A DNA stretch of 64,000 nucleotides from Halovivax cerinus (GCF_024498195.1 NZ_CP101824.1:1674001-1738000), one strand, 5' to 3'; numbered from the stretch's first letter, positions 35,665-45,266 are shown. Program-made: numbers and translations. Notes: generated from the sequence alone by a model not told the origin.

Positions 35665-36051
35665 GACAGTGAGTGACGCCGCGCGATGTATGAGCGTACC
35701 GCTTTTCCCGATTCGGCGTCGGCATACCGTCGCCGGTGATCCGATGCCAGCGATTCAGTCGCCGTGTCGCGATGCGCCGAGACGGTAGGCCCTTCGGCGC
35801 GATACGGCTGCCACGTGCGACGAAGACGAGTACGGTGCTTTCGGCCGTCTTCAGCGCGTCAGCCACGTGGCATTCACGCCGGCCCCTGGAACCCACCAAG
35901 TGCACACGTCGCAACTGTTGCCGGTCCGGGACGGTACCCGCCCAGACTCGACGCCCGCCAGACCCTGTCGTGATCCGCTCACGCGCTGGTTGTGACCGTT
36001 TCACGTGTGTCCCGATCGGTCGACGCCAGTGACCGATCAGCGAACGGTACC
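35665..36051. other. Intergenic region, 387 bases
   Basis: No supported gene. It separates divergent trmG10 and tbp; the tbp promoter is listed separately. Confidence 0.5.
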
Positions 36052-36067
36052 AACCTTTATAAAGGTT
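36052..36067 (+). promoter_or_regulatory. tbp promoter: TATA box in a perfect 16-bp palindrome
   Basis: AACCTTTATAAAGGTT is fully self-complementary, with the TATA core TTTATAAA centred 31 bases before the tbp ATG. It is the promoter of the protein that binds TATA boxes, so symmetrical binding or self-control is likely. Confidence 0.8.
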
Positions 36068-36090
36068 AAATACGTCTTTTTAAGCGACCA

Positions 36091-36651
36091 ATGACGGATC
36101 CGAAGGACACCATAAACATCGAAAACGTGGTGGCGTCGACCGGTATCGGGCAGGAACTCGACCTCCAGAGCGTCGCGATGGACCTCGAAGGGGCCGACTA
36201 CGACCCCGAGCAGTTCCCCGGTCTCGTCTACCGCACCCAGAATCCCAAGTCCGCGGCACTCATCTTCCGCTCCGGGAAGATCGTCTGCACCGGCGCGAAA
36301 AGTACCGACGACGTCCACGAGAGCCTGCGCATCGTCTTCGACAAGCTGCGCGAACTCCAGATTCAGGTCAACGAGGACCCCGAGATCGTCGTCCAGAACA
36401 TCGTCACCTCGGCCGATCTCGGACGCAACCTGAACCTGAACGCGATCGCCATCGGTCTCGGACTGGAGAACATCGAGTACGAACCGGAGCAGTTCCCTGG
36501 CCTCGTCTACCGTCTCGACGAACCGGAAGTCGTCGCGCTGCTGTTCGGCTCCGGCAAACTCGTCATCACCGGTGGCAAAAAGCCCGAGGACGCCGAACAC
36601 GCGGTCGACAAGATCGTCTCGCGCCTCGAGGACCTCGGGCTGCTCGAGTAG
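36091..36651 (+). CDS. tbp: TATA-binding protein
   Basis: 186 residues. General transcription factor that recognises TATA boxes and recruits TFB and RNA polymerase. Two tandem saddle repeats, with EQFPGLVYR at residues 40-48 and again at 133-141, and SGKIVCTGAK / SGKLVITGGK. Acidic C-terminus. Haloarchaea often have several TBP paralogs; which one this is cannot be told here. Confidence 0.97.
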   Translation: MTDPKDTINIENVVASTGIGQELDLQSVAMDLEGADYDPEQFPGLVYRTQNPKSAALIFRSGKIVCTGAKSTDDVHESLRIVFDKLRELQIQVNEDPEIVVQNIVTSADLGRNLNLNAIAIGLGLENIEYEPEQFPGLVYRLDEPEVVALLFGSGKLVITGGKKPEDAEHAVDKIVSRLEDLGLLE

Positions 36652-36898
36652 GACGACACGCTGTCGGACCGTTCCCACCGGTACGCACCGATACTTCGCG
36701 GGCCTATAACTGTGGGAGACGGACTGGAACCTGGTCGTCCCGGTTGCGCACGATCCGCCGGTGACGCCCCGTCTCGCACACCAGCATGTCGGACCACGAT
36801 CCGTCGCCCCGGGGACGCTCGTCTGTACGAGTTTCTCCCCGACCGGACTGGACCGGCAGCTACAAAGTCCCCGCTCTCGACAGTTCCGCCGAGGAGCG

Positions 36899-37351
36899 AT
36901 GACCGACGACGCCACGGACCGCGACGACGAGAGCCGAGCTGGGACGGAGCCGTCGGGAGCCCGCCGAACCGGCGACCGGGTCGACGACCCGGCAGCCCTG
37001 CGCGAGGAGATCGAGCGACTCCGTGCGGAACTCGAGGATCTGGAGGCGGGAGTCGACGAGCGAACGGTCGAGCGGGAGACGCTGGAGGCAGACCTCAGAC
37101 GCTACGTTCGTCGCCGCGTCAGACGCGGTCACGCCCACGGCTGGGGTCCGTACCTCGTGTTGCTCTACGGGACGGCTATGACGATCGCGGCGTACTACTT
37201 CCTCTCCGATGGGATGGCGGTCCTCGCGATGTTCGTCGTCTGGACGTCGACGCTCGGCGTCTACGTGTTGATGGTCGTGTTCGGACTGACACTCTCGATT
37301 CTCGGCCTTCCGGGCCGGGCCAGAAACGCGATCGGCGACTGGCGATCCTGA
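36899..37351 (+). CDS. Coiled-coil membrane protein with two helices
   Basis: 150 residues from ATG 36899. Acidic N-terminus, a coiled coil (ALREEIERLRAELEDLEAG, about 33-51), a basic patch RRYVRRRVRRGHAHGWG, then two membrane helices (YLVLLYGTAMTIAAYYFL and MFVVWTSTLGVYVLMVVFG). Haloarchaeal family of unknown role. Tail-to-tail with glnA. Confidence 0.72.
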   Translation: MTDDATDRDDESRAGTEPSGARRTGDRVDDPAALREEIERLRAELEDLEAGVDERTVERETLEADLRRYVRRRVRRGHAHGWGPYLVLLYGTAMTIAAYYFLSDGMAVLAMFVVWTSTLGVYVLMVVFGLTLSILGLPGRARNAIGDWRS

Positions 37352-37403
37352 TCGGTGTCCACGGCGGATCGTTCGCCCGAATACACGTCTCGTTCGAGTC
37401 GAC

Positions 37404-38759
37404 TCAGAACGTCTCGAGGTACCGATCGAGCTCCCACTGAGAGACGTCGACGAGGTAATCCTGGAACTCCTGGCGCTTGGCCTCGACGAACTTTTCACTC
37501 ACGTGCTTGCCGAGGGCGCCTTTGATAACCTCGTTGTCCTCGAGCGCGTCGATCGCCTCGCCGAGGTTCGACGGGAGCGTCTCGATGCCGTACTCCTCGC
37601 GTTTGGCCTCGTCGAACTCGTAGATGTTTTCACGGACCGGGTCGGGCGCGTCGAGGCCGCGTTCGATGCCGTCGAGTCCGGCGTGGATTAGCGCGGCGAG
37701 GGCGAGGTAGGGGTTACACGACGGGTCGGGGAAGCGGGCTTCGACGCGCGAGGCGGCGGGGACACGCGCGGCGGGTTTACGGATGAGCGCAGAGCGGTTG
37801 CGGTCCGACCAGGCGACGTACACCGGCGCCTCGTAGCCCGGAACAAGGCGCTTGTAGCTGTTGACGGTCGGGTTCGCGATCGCGGTGATCGCGGGGGCGT
37901 GTTCGAGGATACCCGCCAGGAACGAGTGGGCCGTCTCGGAGAGGTCGAACTCGTCGTCACCGTCGTGGAAGGCGTTCTCGCCGTCCTCGGTGAACAGCGA
38001 CAGGTGGGTGTGCATACCCGAGCCGTTGATCCGCGGAATCGGTTTGGGCATGAAGGTCGCGTGGAGGTCGTGCTGAGCGGCGATGGCGCGGACGACCGTT
38101 CGGAACGTGGCGACGTTGTCCGCCGTCGAGAGGGCGTCGTCGTACTCGAAGTTGATCTCGTGTTGCCCTTCGGCGACCTCGTGGTGGCTGGCCTCGATCT
38201 CGAAGCCCATGTTCTCCAGGCCGTAGATGATGTCGCGGCGCACGTCGCTGGCGAGGTCCTTCGGCGCGACGTCGAAGTAACCGCCGGCGTCGTTGGTTCG
38301 CGTCGTCGCGCGTCCCTCGTCGTCCTCTTCGAAGAGGAAGAATTCGGGTTCCGGGGCGGCGTTGACGGTGTACCCCAGTTCACTCGCGCGGTCGAGCGCG
38401 CCCTTGAGAACCGTTCGCGGATCACCGGCGAACGGCTCGCCGGTCGAGGTGTCGACGACGTCGCAAATCATGCGCGCTGCGGCACCCTGTTCGTTCGTCC
38501 GCCACGGGAGGATGGCGAACGTCTCCGGGTCCGGAATGAGTCGCATGTCCGACTCCTGAATGCGAACGAAACCCTCGATGGACGACCCATCGAAGTAGAT
38601 CCCTTCCCGGAACGCCTTCTCCGCCTGACGGGCCGGAACCGAGACATTTTTTACAACTCCGAGAATATCAGTAAACTGGAGCCTGAGAAAGTCGATATCT
38701 TCGTGTTCGATCGTTTCGAGCACCGATTCTTCCGTGCTTGTGAGATTGCCGGTTGTCAT
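37404..38759 (-). CDS. glnA: Glutamine synthetase
   Basis: Type I glutamine synthetase: glutamate, ammonia and ATP to glutamine. 451 residues from ATG 38759. [10 protein letters not shown] at 55-65, PEPEFFLF, the [12 protein letters not shown] and ATP motif NRSALIRKP regions, and [12 protein letters not shown] are intact. Upstream ATGs at 38783 and 38792 exist, but a TATA-like GGGTTTTAG near 38802 would put the transcript start near 38776, favouring 38759. Divergent lrp is the likely regulator. Confidence 0.94.
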   Translation of the reverse strand: MTTGNLTSTEESVLETIEHEDIDFLRLQFTDILGVVKNVSVPARQAEKAFREGIYFDGSSIEGFVRIQESDMRLIPDPETFAILPWRTNEQGAAARMICDVVDTSTGEPFAGDPRTVLKGALDRASELGYTVNAAPEPEFFLFEEDDEGRATTRTNDAGGYFDVAPKDLASDVRRDIIYGLENMGFEIEASHHEVAEGQHEINFEYDDALSTADNVATFRTVVRAIAAQHDLHATFMPKPIPRINGSGMHTHLSLFTEDGENAFHDGDDEFDLSETAHSFLAGILEHAPAITAIANPTVNSYKRLVPGYEAPVYVAWSDRNRSALIRKPAARVPAASRVEARFPDPSCNPYLALAALIHAGLDGIERGLDAPDPVRENIYEFDEAKREEYGIETLPSNLGEAIDALEDNEVIKGALGKHVSEKFVEAKRQEFQDYLVDVSQWELDRYLETF

Positions 38760-38825
38760 CCGATGTTCGTCTTTCACATCCATCCCCTCCACTAAAACCC
38801 TACTGATCCACGCAAATCCTCGATC

Positions 38826-38850
38826 TACGAGACGAAAACATACATTCGTA
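38826..38850. promoter_or_regulatory. glnA-lrp divergent control region
   Basis: TACGA (38826-38830) and TCGTA (38846-38850) form a short inverted repeat, next to the TATA-like GTTATAGTG used by lrp (about 38853-38861). Candidate Lrp operator between the two genes; arms are short. Confidence 0.35.
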
Positions 38851-38884
38851 AAGTTATAGTGGGTGGAATGAGTAGCGCCAGTTG

Positions 38885-39349
38885 ATGACGTACGAAAATC
38901 TGGACTCGAAGTTGGTGAATGCCCTACTGGGGGACGGGCGGGCGAGTCTCCGGAGCCTCGCGGAGGACCTGGACGTCTCGGTGACGACCATCTCGAACCA
39001 CCTGTCGGACCTAGAAGACGGCGGCGTGATCGACGGCTACACGCCGCGCGTCGACTACGGTGCGCTCGGCTACGACGTCACCGCCATCATCCAGCTCAAG
39101 GTCGAGGGCGATGCGCTCCCCGAGATCACCGACCGGCTGCGCGAGCACCGACAGATGACCTCCGTGTACGAAGTGACTGGCGACTACGACGTAACCGCGG
39201 TCGGCAAGTTCATGGATACCGACGGCATGAACGAGCAGATCAAGATGCTACTGACCGACCCGGACATCAAGGAGTCGAACACGAGTGTCGTCCTGAACGC
39301 CGTCACCGAGAACGAGCAGTTCGACCTCGAACTCGACGACGAGGAGTGA
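38885..39349 (+). CDS. lrp: Lrp/AsnC-family regulator
   Basis: 154 residues from ATG 38885. N-terminal helix-turn-helix ([20 protein letters not shown], about 21-40) and C-terminal RAM/AsnC effector domain ([16 protein letters not shown] ...). In Halobacterium the lrp next to glnA controls it; adjacency here suggests the same. Effector likely an amino acid. Confidence 0.9.
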   Translation: MTYENLDSKLVNALLGDGRASLRSLAEDLDVSVTTISNHLSDLEDGGVIDGYTPRVDYGALGYDVTAIIQLKVEGDALPEITDRLREHRQMTSVYEVTGDYDVTAVGKFMDTDGMNEQIKMLLTDPDIKESNTSVVLNAVTENEQFDLELDDEE

Positions 39350-39552
39350 ACGGCGAACGGCCGTGATAGCAGGTCCCGATCGAATACCGCCGTCCGCGGC
39401 TGACCAACCCATTTTGTCCCCGACTCGGAGCCCCTTCTGGCGAAATTCCAGCGACGGCCGCTATAGCGGACGGTGCGACGGCTGCGCCATCCCCCTCGGT
39501 CGGCGGCCCGCACGGACTCGACGAACGATCACCCGATCCGGTTTCGCCGCCA

Positions 39553-39560
39553 TTTATATT
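39553..39560 (+). promoter_or_regulatory. TATA box of ridA
   Basis: TTTATATT centred 27 bases before the ATG at 39583, in GC-rich surroundings; leaderless spacing. Confidence 0.65.
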
Positions 39561-39582
39561 CTGCGCCGCCCCAGCACCACGC

Positions 39583-39963
39583 ATGAAGCGTGTAATCAGC
39601 ACGGACGACGCACCGGCCGCGGTCGGTGCCTACAGCCAGGCGACGACCAACGGCTCGATCCTCTTCACCGCGGGTCAGATTCCGTTGACGCCCGACGGCG
39701 AGTTGCTGGACGACGAACCCATCGCCGTCCAGACCGAGCAGGCACTCGATAACCTCGTCGCGATCCTACAGGAGAAGGGCGCGACGCCTGCCGACGTCCT
39801 CAAGACGACGGTCTTCCTCGCCGACATCGACGACTTCGACGAGATGAACGAGACCTACGCCACCTACTTCGACGACGAGCCGCCGGCCCGCAGCGCGGTC
39901 GAGGTGGCCAACCTGCCCAAGGGCGCCGGTGTCGAGATCGAGGCCATCGCCAACCTCGAGTAG
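39583..39963 (+). CDS. ridA: RidA-family imine deaminase
   Basis: 126 residues. Hydrolyses reactive enamine/imine intermediates from PLP enzymes, such as 2-aminoacrylate. Family motifs: AVGAYSQA near the start, LFTAGQIPLTPDG, and PPARSAVEVANLPKGA with the conserved Arg, and VEIEAIANLE at the end. Followed at 2 bases by the next small gene. Confidence 0.93.
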   Translation: MKRVISTDDAPAAVGAYSQATTNGSILFTAGQIPLTPDGELLDDEPIAVQTEQALDNLVAILQEKGATPADVLKTTVFLADIDDFDEMNETYATYFDDEPPARSAVEVANLPKGAGVEIEAIANLE

Positions 39964-39965
39964 GC

Positions 39966-40178
39966 GTGCATCCGCGCGCGAAGTCCGCCCTCCTGTGGGG
40001 GATCGTCGGCGGACTGACCTTCCTGGTGCTCGCTCTTGGAGTGGTGGGGTTCGAGACCGTCGAGCTATCGATCGCGCGTGTACTCGCCGTCGGGTTCGTC
40101 GTGACCGGCGCCACCGCAGCGGTGACCTACCGGTACGAGCGCCGACTCCGCAGGTGGGCGAGCGAGCACGGCCGCTAA
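39966..40178 (+). CDS. 70-residue two-helix membrane protein
   Basis: From GTG 39966. Two hydrophobic segments (ALLWGIVGGLTFLVLALGVV and ARVLAVGFVVTGATAAVTY) and a basic C-terminus. Two bases after ridA, so co-transcribed. Unknown role; last gene before the tRNA. Confidence 0.65.
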   Translation: MHPRAKSALLWGIVGGLTFLVLALGVVGFETVELSIARVLAVGFVVTGATAAVTYRYERRLRRWASEHGR

Positions 40179-40261
40179 CCCGTCGCGATACACTCGCCGA
40201 CCCCACGCCGTCGACCGACCTCGCAAGACTTATTCGACCCAGTCGGCAACCTACGGGCGGA

Positions 40262-40343
40262 GCCAGGATGGCCGAACGGTAAGGCGCACGCCTGGAAAGC
40301 GTGTTCCCTTTCGGGATTCAGGGTTCAAATCCCTGTCCTGGCG
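40262..40343 (+). tRNA. tRNA-Ser (anticodon GGA)
   Basis: Acceptor stem GCCAGGA pairs with TCCTGGC; D arm GCC...GGC; anticodon stem CACGC/GCGTG with loop CTGGAAA (anticodon GGA); long variable arm TTCCC...GGGA typical of Ser; T arm CAGGG-TTCAAAT-CCCTG. Discriminator G, no encoded CCA. No intron. It is the integration site of the element that follows: the last 13 bases are part of attL. Confidence 0.95.
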
Positions 40344-40344
40344 T
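40331..40344 (+). repeat. attL, 14-bp direct repeat
   Basis: CCCTGTCCTGGCGT at the end of the tRNA-Ser gene, repeated exactly at 56142-56155. Confidence 0.9.
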
Positions 40345-40426
40345 CCAATAAAAGGTTTAGATCCAACACTGATAAAGGGTCTAATCCCGACGCCGTCCTG
40401 CGGTTTCTCGTCTGGAGGTGTTCGGC

Positions 40427-43400
40427 GTGACCGTCCCGCCGGCCCGTCAGTGCACCCTCCCGCACTGCGAGCGCGAGGCGGTCGATCCCACGCAACGCGT
40501 CTCCCTCTGCGATTCTCACCAAGACGCGGTCGCCAGCGATGAACCTATCACGTCGTCCGAGAAGTCGACCGATTCGGACGCCGCTCCGGAAACCTCTCCA
40601 GATACAGATACATCACTCGGCGAACCAGTCGATACCGTCCCGGCACCGCTCGACGAACTGGGCGAGGCGTTCATCCCGTTCGACCCCGGCGAGAAGGGCG
40701 CTCGTCGCCCCCGGACGCCGGAGAACCTGCTCAGCCCCGCCGACCCCGTCCTCGAGGCGTACCTCGACGTCGGACACAACTACGGCGTCGTCACGCGCGG
40801 CGACCTGGCCGTCGTCGACGCGGACGAACCCGATCGACTCGACGGTCTCCTCGACGCGCTCCCCGAGACGGCCTGGCAGGTCTCCGGATCGCGAACGAGC
40901 GAGCACTGGTTCATCTACGTCCCCGGGCTCGACGAGGACATCCCGCTGATCGACCCCGAGACGGAGGACGAACTCGGCCACGTCAAAGGGGCCGAACAGT
41001 CCTACGTCGTCGGACCGGGATCGCTCCACCCGTCGGGCAACCGGTACGGCCCGCTCCAGGGCGACACGATTGCACCCGTCGACGAGGACGAGCTCCGCGA
41101 ACTGATCGAGCCCTACCGACCGGCGACCCCCGCGAAGCGAGACCGGGATACGGTCGACTGGGACGCCCTCGACGGTGACGGTGGCGACGGGACCGACCTC
41201 TCGGTCCACGACGTCGTCTCACGTCGACGCTACCCCGAGGGTGAGCGGTGCGAACACCCGCTTCACGGGTCCGATACCGGCGCGAACTTCATGGTCGACG
41301 AGGGTGGCGACACCTGGCGCTGCTGGCGTCACGACTGCACCGGGAACGCGCTCCACCTCGTCGGCGTCGAGCAGGGCGTCATCAGCTGCGGCGACTGGAA
41401 TCACACCGGGCTCGAGACGGACACCTGGCGCGAGATTTTCGAGGCGGCCCGCGAAGCCGGGTACGACCTCCCCGACTACGAACGCCCCGACGGTGACGAC
41501 GTCGAGCACACGGCCGTCATGCTCGGGTCGCCCCGCCGCCGCGCCGCGGTGAACGGGTGGGATTGGACTGCCGACGATCGCGACGGACTCACGCTCGACG
41601 AGGTACGCGACCGGACCGTCGACGCGATCGTCGACGCGATCGAGGGGCGGACCGATACGCTCCTCGAGGCACTCCCGGGCAGCGGGAAAACGACCGGCGC
41701 GCTCATCGCGACCGAACAGACCGGCGAGAAGGCGACGATCGCCGTCCCGCGAGGGAACAACGAGATGTACGGCGCCGTGAAGACGGAAGCCGAGCAGCGA
41801 GGCCTCAGCGCGAAGGTACTCCCTCGCGTGTTCGGTGACGACGACGGAAACGGCGGGTGTCCGACCGCAACAGGTGAGCACGGAGAGAGCTGGAAGAACT
41901 CCTTCGAGCGGTGGTACTTCGGCGGGAACGCAACCGGTCAGGAGATTCACTCCTACGCCGCCGAGAACGGTATCGAGCTCCCGTGTCAGGAGGACGGCGA
42001 GTGCCCACACACCGCTGCCTGGCGGTTCGATCCCGACGACTACGACGTCCTCGTCGGCCACTACAACCACCTCCACAACGACAGCGTCACGAAAGGCCGC
42101 GTCACGTTCGTCGACGAGTACCCTGACGACTACGAACAGGCGATAACCGATCCCGCACAGTCGGTCAGTCACTTCCTCGCGTCGACGGACGAGCTCCCGT
42201 TCGACGACTACACCGACCTGCTCGAGCGCCGCACCGAGCCCGAGCCGCGCGCTGATGCGCTTGCCTGGTTCACCGACAACCTTGGTCGCGACGGCCGCCA
42301 GGCGTTCGACGACGATGGGGACGCACTCGCCCCGCTGGCGACGTTCACCATCCTCGCCGGCGAGTCACTCGGGAACGAGTTCGAACGCGCTCGCTTCCCC
42401 GCGGCGTGCGACGACGCCCACCTCGGGCTGTTCGACCGCGAGGACGGCGTCGTTCACCTGCTCATGCCGCCAACGACCCCCTACGCGCGGAACGTGATCG
42501 CACTCGACGGGACGCCGACCCCGCGGCTGTGGGACATCACCCTCGGGCGTCGACTCGAGCACACGGAGGTCCTCAGCGACGAGGAGAAGACCCGATACGT
42601 CACCGAAGCCCTCGGGGTGAACGTCGTCAGAACGACGGACGCCGTCAAGTCCTACGCGACGAACGAGGAAAACATCGAGCAGCGCGTCACCGTCGACGAG
42701 GACCGGACCCTCTTCGAGGCGATCGCGAACGAGCACGGCGAGAGGCCGGAGCTGCTCACCACCAAGCGTGCGAAGGACGTCTACGACGAGGCGGGTGCGC
42801 TCGACGACGTCGCAGGTGTCCGATGGCACGGCGACGTCCACGGTTCGAACGAACTTGCTGACTGTCGCCTCGGCGTCGTCGCCGGCGCCCGCAACTTCGG
42901 CCCGAAGTGGGTCAAGCGGTGGGGCGCATACCTCGGGGAGACTGTCGAGCCTCGGTACCCCGGCGAAGACATCCCGCTCGAGGCCGGCGTCACTACCGAC
43001 TACGGCGAGACTGGCAACGATCTCGCCGAGCACATGACCGTCGCACAGACGACCCAGGCGATCTTCCGGTTCGGGCGCGACGGCAACGGCGCCGTCGTCT
43101 ACGTCCACACGAACACGCTCCCCGACTGGATGCCCGCGAGTGACGACGCTCGCGTCGTTCGAACCCGGGCGGACGGTGAGCGTGAAGTGATCGCCGCCGC
43201 CCAGGCCCTCGGGCGGGAGTTCACCACGGCCGACGTCGCCGCGGAAGTCTCGATCTCCGAGCGACAGGTTCGGACCCACCTTCACCGGCTCGCCGATCGG
43301 GACGCCCTCGACGTCGAGATTGAGGGCTGTGGATTCGTCTGGCGCGACGATGGGCTTCACCGGCTCAACGAGCACGGAGAGGTCGAGCTCGAGCCGGTCG

Positions 43401-43582
43401 ACCTCGACGAGCTGACCGACGAGGAAAGTGCGGAAGTCGCCCGTATGGAATACTATTGGTGGAACTTCCGCACATCGGGACTGTCACTGTCGGTTCGCGG
43501 TCCTGGAGCAGCGGCGTCGGGCTCGACCGCCGATTACCTGACAGGGAACGGAGGTGACCCACCGCCACATGACGCCGACTGA
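40427..43582 (+). CDS. Primase-polymerase with helicase-like domain
   Basis: 1051 residues from GTG 40427, preceded at 6 bases by GGAGGTG (40414-40420), which decides the start over GTG 40418. After two Cys/His pairs at the N-terminus (CTLPHCERE ... LCDSH), a prim-pol (AEP) domain at about 80-215 holds YGVVTRGDLAVVDAD with the acidic pair and GPGSLHPSG. A zinc element follows (CEHPLH and CWRHDC, about 274-305), then Walker A LPGSGKTTGAL (about 418) of a superfamily-type helicase, and a C-terminal helix-turn-helix (VSISERQVRTHLHRL, about 940). Likely replicates the element. Confidence 0.85.
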   Translation: MTVPPARQCTLPHCEREAVDPTQRVSLCDSHQDAVASDEPITSSEKSTDSDAAPETSPDTDTSLGEPVDTVPAPLDELGEAFIPFDPGEKGARRPRTPENLLSPADPVLEAYLDVGHNYGVVTRGDLAVVDADEPDRLDGLLDALPETAWQVSGSRTSEHWFIYVPGLDEDIPLIDPETEDELGHVKGAEQSYVVGPGSLHPSGNRYGPLQGDTIAPVDEDELRELIEPYRPATPAKRDRDTVDWDALDGDGGDGTDLSVHDVVSRRRYPEGERCEHPLHGSDTGANFMVDEGGDTWRCWRHDCTGNALHLVGVEQGVISCGDWNHTGLETDTWREIFEAAREAGYDLPDYERPDGDDVEHTAVMLGSPRRRAAVNGWDWTADDRDGLTLDEVRDRTVDAIVDAIEGRTDTLLEALPGSGKTTGALIATEQTGEKATIAVPRGNNEMYGAVKTEAEQRGLSAKVLPRVFGDDDGNGGCPTATGEHGESWKNSFERWYFGGNATGQEIHSYAAENGIELPCQEDGECPHTAAWRFDPDDYDVLVGHYNHLHNDSVTKGRVTFVDEYPDDYEQAITDPAQSVSHFLASTDELPFDDYTDLLERRTEPEPRADALAWFTDNLGRDGRQAFDDDGDALAPLATFTILAGESLGNEFERARFPAACDDAHLGLFDREDGVVHLLMPPTTPYARNVIALDGTPTPRLWDITLGRRLEHTEVLSDEEKTRYVTEALGVNVVRTTDAVKSYATNEENIEQRVTVDEDRTLFEAIANEHGERPELLTTKRAKDVYDEAGALDDVAGVRWHGDVHGSNELADCRLGVVAGARNFGPKWVKRWGAYLGETVEPRYPGEDIPLEAGVTTDYGETGNDLAEHMTVAQTTQAIFRFGRDGNGAVVYVHTNTLPDWMPASDDARVVRTRADGEREVIAAAQALGREFTTADVAAEVSISERQVRTHLHRLADRDALDVEIEGCGFVWRDDGLHRLNEHGEVELEPVDLDELTDEESAEVARMEYYWWNFRTSGLSLSVRGPGAAASGSTADYLTGNGGDPPPHDAD

Positions 43583-43651
43583 CACCGGCCGACGGCGAGA
43601 TCCACGCGCCGCCGTGAGCGGACGGTCTCGAGCTACTCGAAGCCAGATACC

Positions 43652-43981
43652 ATGACACACTCACACTCCAAAAACACGAAATACGACGACGAGGAGTTCT
43701 TCGCCGTTCTCCTCGCAGAGTTTCGCACCGGCGACGACTGGGTCGGAACGCATCAGGTGACTCGGTACGTCGGCTGTGGGATGCAGACCGCCAACCGCCG
43801 GTTGCTCGAGTTAGCCCGCACCCTCCCTATCGAGGTCTACGATCCGAAGGCCGGCGACGGGGAGGTTGTCGCTCCGGACCAGATCGACGAGACGGCACGC
43901 CGCCTCCTCGGGTTCCGAATCGAGCCCCTCGACCCCGACACGGCACCGGATTCCCTAGAAACCGAACACAAAACGCTATGA
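43652..43981 (+). CDS. Small helix-turn-helix protein
   Basis: 109 residues. Acidic N-terminus, then WVGTHQVTRYVGCGMQTANR, a helix-turn-helix-like stretch. Overlaps the next gene by four bases. Possibly a DNA-binding or packaging-related protein; no firm family. Confidence 0.6.
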   Translation: MTHSHSKNTKYDDEEFFAVLLAEFRTGDDWVGTHQVTRYVGCGMQTANRRLLELARTLPIEVYDPKAGDGEVVAPDQIDETARRLLGFRIEPLDPDTAPDSLETEHKTL

Positions 43982-44589
43982 GTCAGTCAGACACCTCACC
44001 CGACTCGCCCGGATCGCTCGTCGAGGAGTTCTCGGAGACGGACACCCCATGGATCTGGTCGATGGCGGTACCCCATGGACCCAGTCATGTAGCGAATACC
44101 CCATGGACCCCGTCGGTGGTAGGCGGGGAGGCGTCTCCACCCGTCGACGAAGAGGAGCTTCTCGACGAGCCGATCGATGACGTCCCGAAGCTCTTGCCGG
44201 GGTGGTACTGCAACGCCCGGCGATCCGACGACGGCGTGTTCGTCGGCTACTGTTCGAACCGAGCGGGGAAGGGGACTGACCACGTCGGCGACGGCCGCTG
44301 CTCGTTCCACGGCGGCGCTGCCGACAACGCCGGGCGGGAGAACGGCAACTACGTCCACGGTGCGTACTCGCGGGAGTTCCACGCAGCGCTGCTCGGATTC
44401 GTTGAGTCTGAACACCCGGGCACGATCGAGGCGGCAGACTCCGACCCTGTCGCGCGCCGGCGTCTGGGTCGATACCTGGCGTCATTTGCCCTCGAGAAGT
44501 TCGCGCGATCGGAGGACCCGCGCCACCTCTGCGAGTTTGAAATGGCCCTCGAGAATTTCGGCCTGCTGACCGCCGCTGGCGGAGAGTAA
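43978..44589 (+). CDS. HGG-motif zinc protein, phage small-terminase-like
   Basis: 203 residues. GWYCNARRSDDG, YCSNRAGKGTDH, GRCSFHGGAADNAG and NYVHGAYSREF form the Cys/His pattern C...C...RCxxHGG...HG common in phage proteins near the packaging genes (small-terminase-like). The helical rest fits. No large terminase follows. Its 5' part (44044-44107) has three ACCCCATGGA repeats. Confidence 0.6.
   Translation: MSQSDTSPDSPGSLVEEFSETDTPWIWSMAVPHGPSHVANTPWTPSVVGGEASPPVDEEELLDEPIDDVPKLLPGWYCNARRSDDGVFVGYCSNRAGKGTDHVGDGRCSFHGGAADNAGRENGNYVHGAYSREFHAALLGFVESEHPGTIEAADSDPVARRRLGRYLASFALEKFARSEDPRHLCEFEMALENFGLLTAAGGE
44044..44107 (+). repeat. Three direct repeats ACCCCATGGA
   Basis: Exact ten-base copies begin at 44044, 44070 and 44098 (spacing 26 and 28 bases), inside the coding sequence of the HGG protein. 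Iteron-like but may be coding-driven. Confidence 0.7.
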
Positions 44590-44658
44590 TATACCTGCCT
44601 TAGAAGACGTCGAGGATGTGGACGCAACTCCTAACTCCCTCAGCCACGAGATGTATTC

Positions 44659-44910
44659 ATGGACGTCTCTTTTTCTGACCTCGATCTCCCTTGGTCTGCG
44701 AAGTGTTTGCTGAAGGTGATCGACTCGTGTGGTGGATCGGTAACCCGGTCGACTCTCCTCGAGCGTGCCGATATGCCGGTGTCGACACTCGATCGGGCGC
44801 TGGCTCAGCTCGAAGCCGACGGTGTCGTCCGGCGTAATCGAGACCCTACCGATCTGCGGTTCGTTCGCGTCGAGATCGTCGAACCTTCCGAGTGGCAAAC
44901 CGGGGAGTGA
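44659..44910 (+). CDS. Winged-helix (MarR-like) small regulator
   Basis: 83 residues. A winged helix: SAKCLLKVIDSCGGSVTRST, ADMPVSTLDRALAQLEADGV, then the wing RRNRDPTDLRFVRVE. Element-borne DNA-binding protein, target unknown. Confidence 0.75.
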   Translation: MDVSFSDLDLPWSAKCLLKVIDSCGGSVTRSTLLERADMPVSTLDRALAQLEADGVVRRNRDPTDLRFVRVEIVEPSEWQTGE

Positions 44911-44940
44911 AAGGGAACACGGTCAGGCGAACGCCCACCC

Positions 44941-44969
44941 GTTCACCCGGCAGTTTGGCACCATACGGA
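44941..44969 (+). promoter_or_regulatory. Duplicated promoter/operator, copy 1 (RHH gene)
   Basis: GTTCACC and GGCACCATACGGA with nine bases between them; the same arrangement, at the same spacing, is at 53810-53838 before a paralogous gene. 23 of 29 bases are identical. Ends 29 bases before ATG 44998. Confidence 0.65.
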
Positions 44970-44997
44970 TACTCACACACCTCCACACTCCGAATGC

Positions 44998-45153
44998 ATG
45001 TCACAAGTAACACAGCAACGAGACCGAATCAACGTTGCACTCCGACGGTCGACGTACAACCGGTTGGAGGACTTAAAGGAGTATGAATCCACGTCGTTCA
45101 ACGATCTGATCGCGGGGTTGATCGACGAACACGAATCCAGGCAGGGAGTGTGA
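44998..45153 (+). CDS. Ribbon-helix-helix microprotein 1
   Basis: 51 residues. A beta strand DRINVALRRSTYNRLEDLKE followed by two helices (STSFNDLIAGLIDEH) is an RHH/antitoxin-like fold. Close to the protein at 53865 (RLEDLK.YES.SFNDLIA shared). Stop overlaps the next start (TGATG). Confidence 0.7.
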   Translation: MSQVTQQRDRINVALRRSTYNRLEDLKEYESTSFNDLIAGLIDEHESRQGV

Positions 45154-45266
45154 TGACGACTTTCGGATCGGGGGCCGAACGATTGGGGGATCCCGTGACC
45201 GATGCAGTCGACGAGCTGGGCGAGGGTGACGACGTCCCGGGCGACGCCTTAGAGGAACTCCCATGA
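45153..45266 (+). CDS. 37-residue acidic microprotein (hypothetical)
   Basis: Start overlaps the preceding stop, and its stop overlaps the next start (ATGA). Acidic (TDAVDELGEGDDVPGDALEE). No family; retained because of the chain of overlaps. Confidence 0.45.
   Translation: MTTFGSGAERLGDPVTDAVDELGEGDDVPGDALEELP

Noticed and set aside
38759-38792. Longer glnA starting at 38792 or 38783
   Set aside because: The likely TATA box would place transcription start downstream of those codons, and family similarity begins at MTTGNLT.
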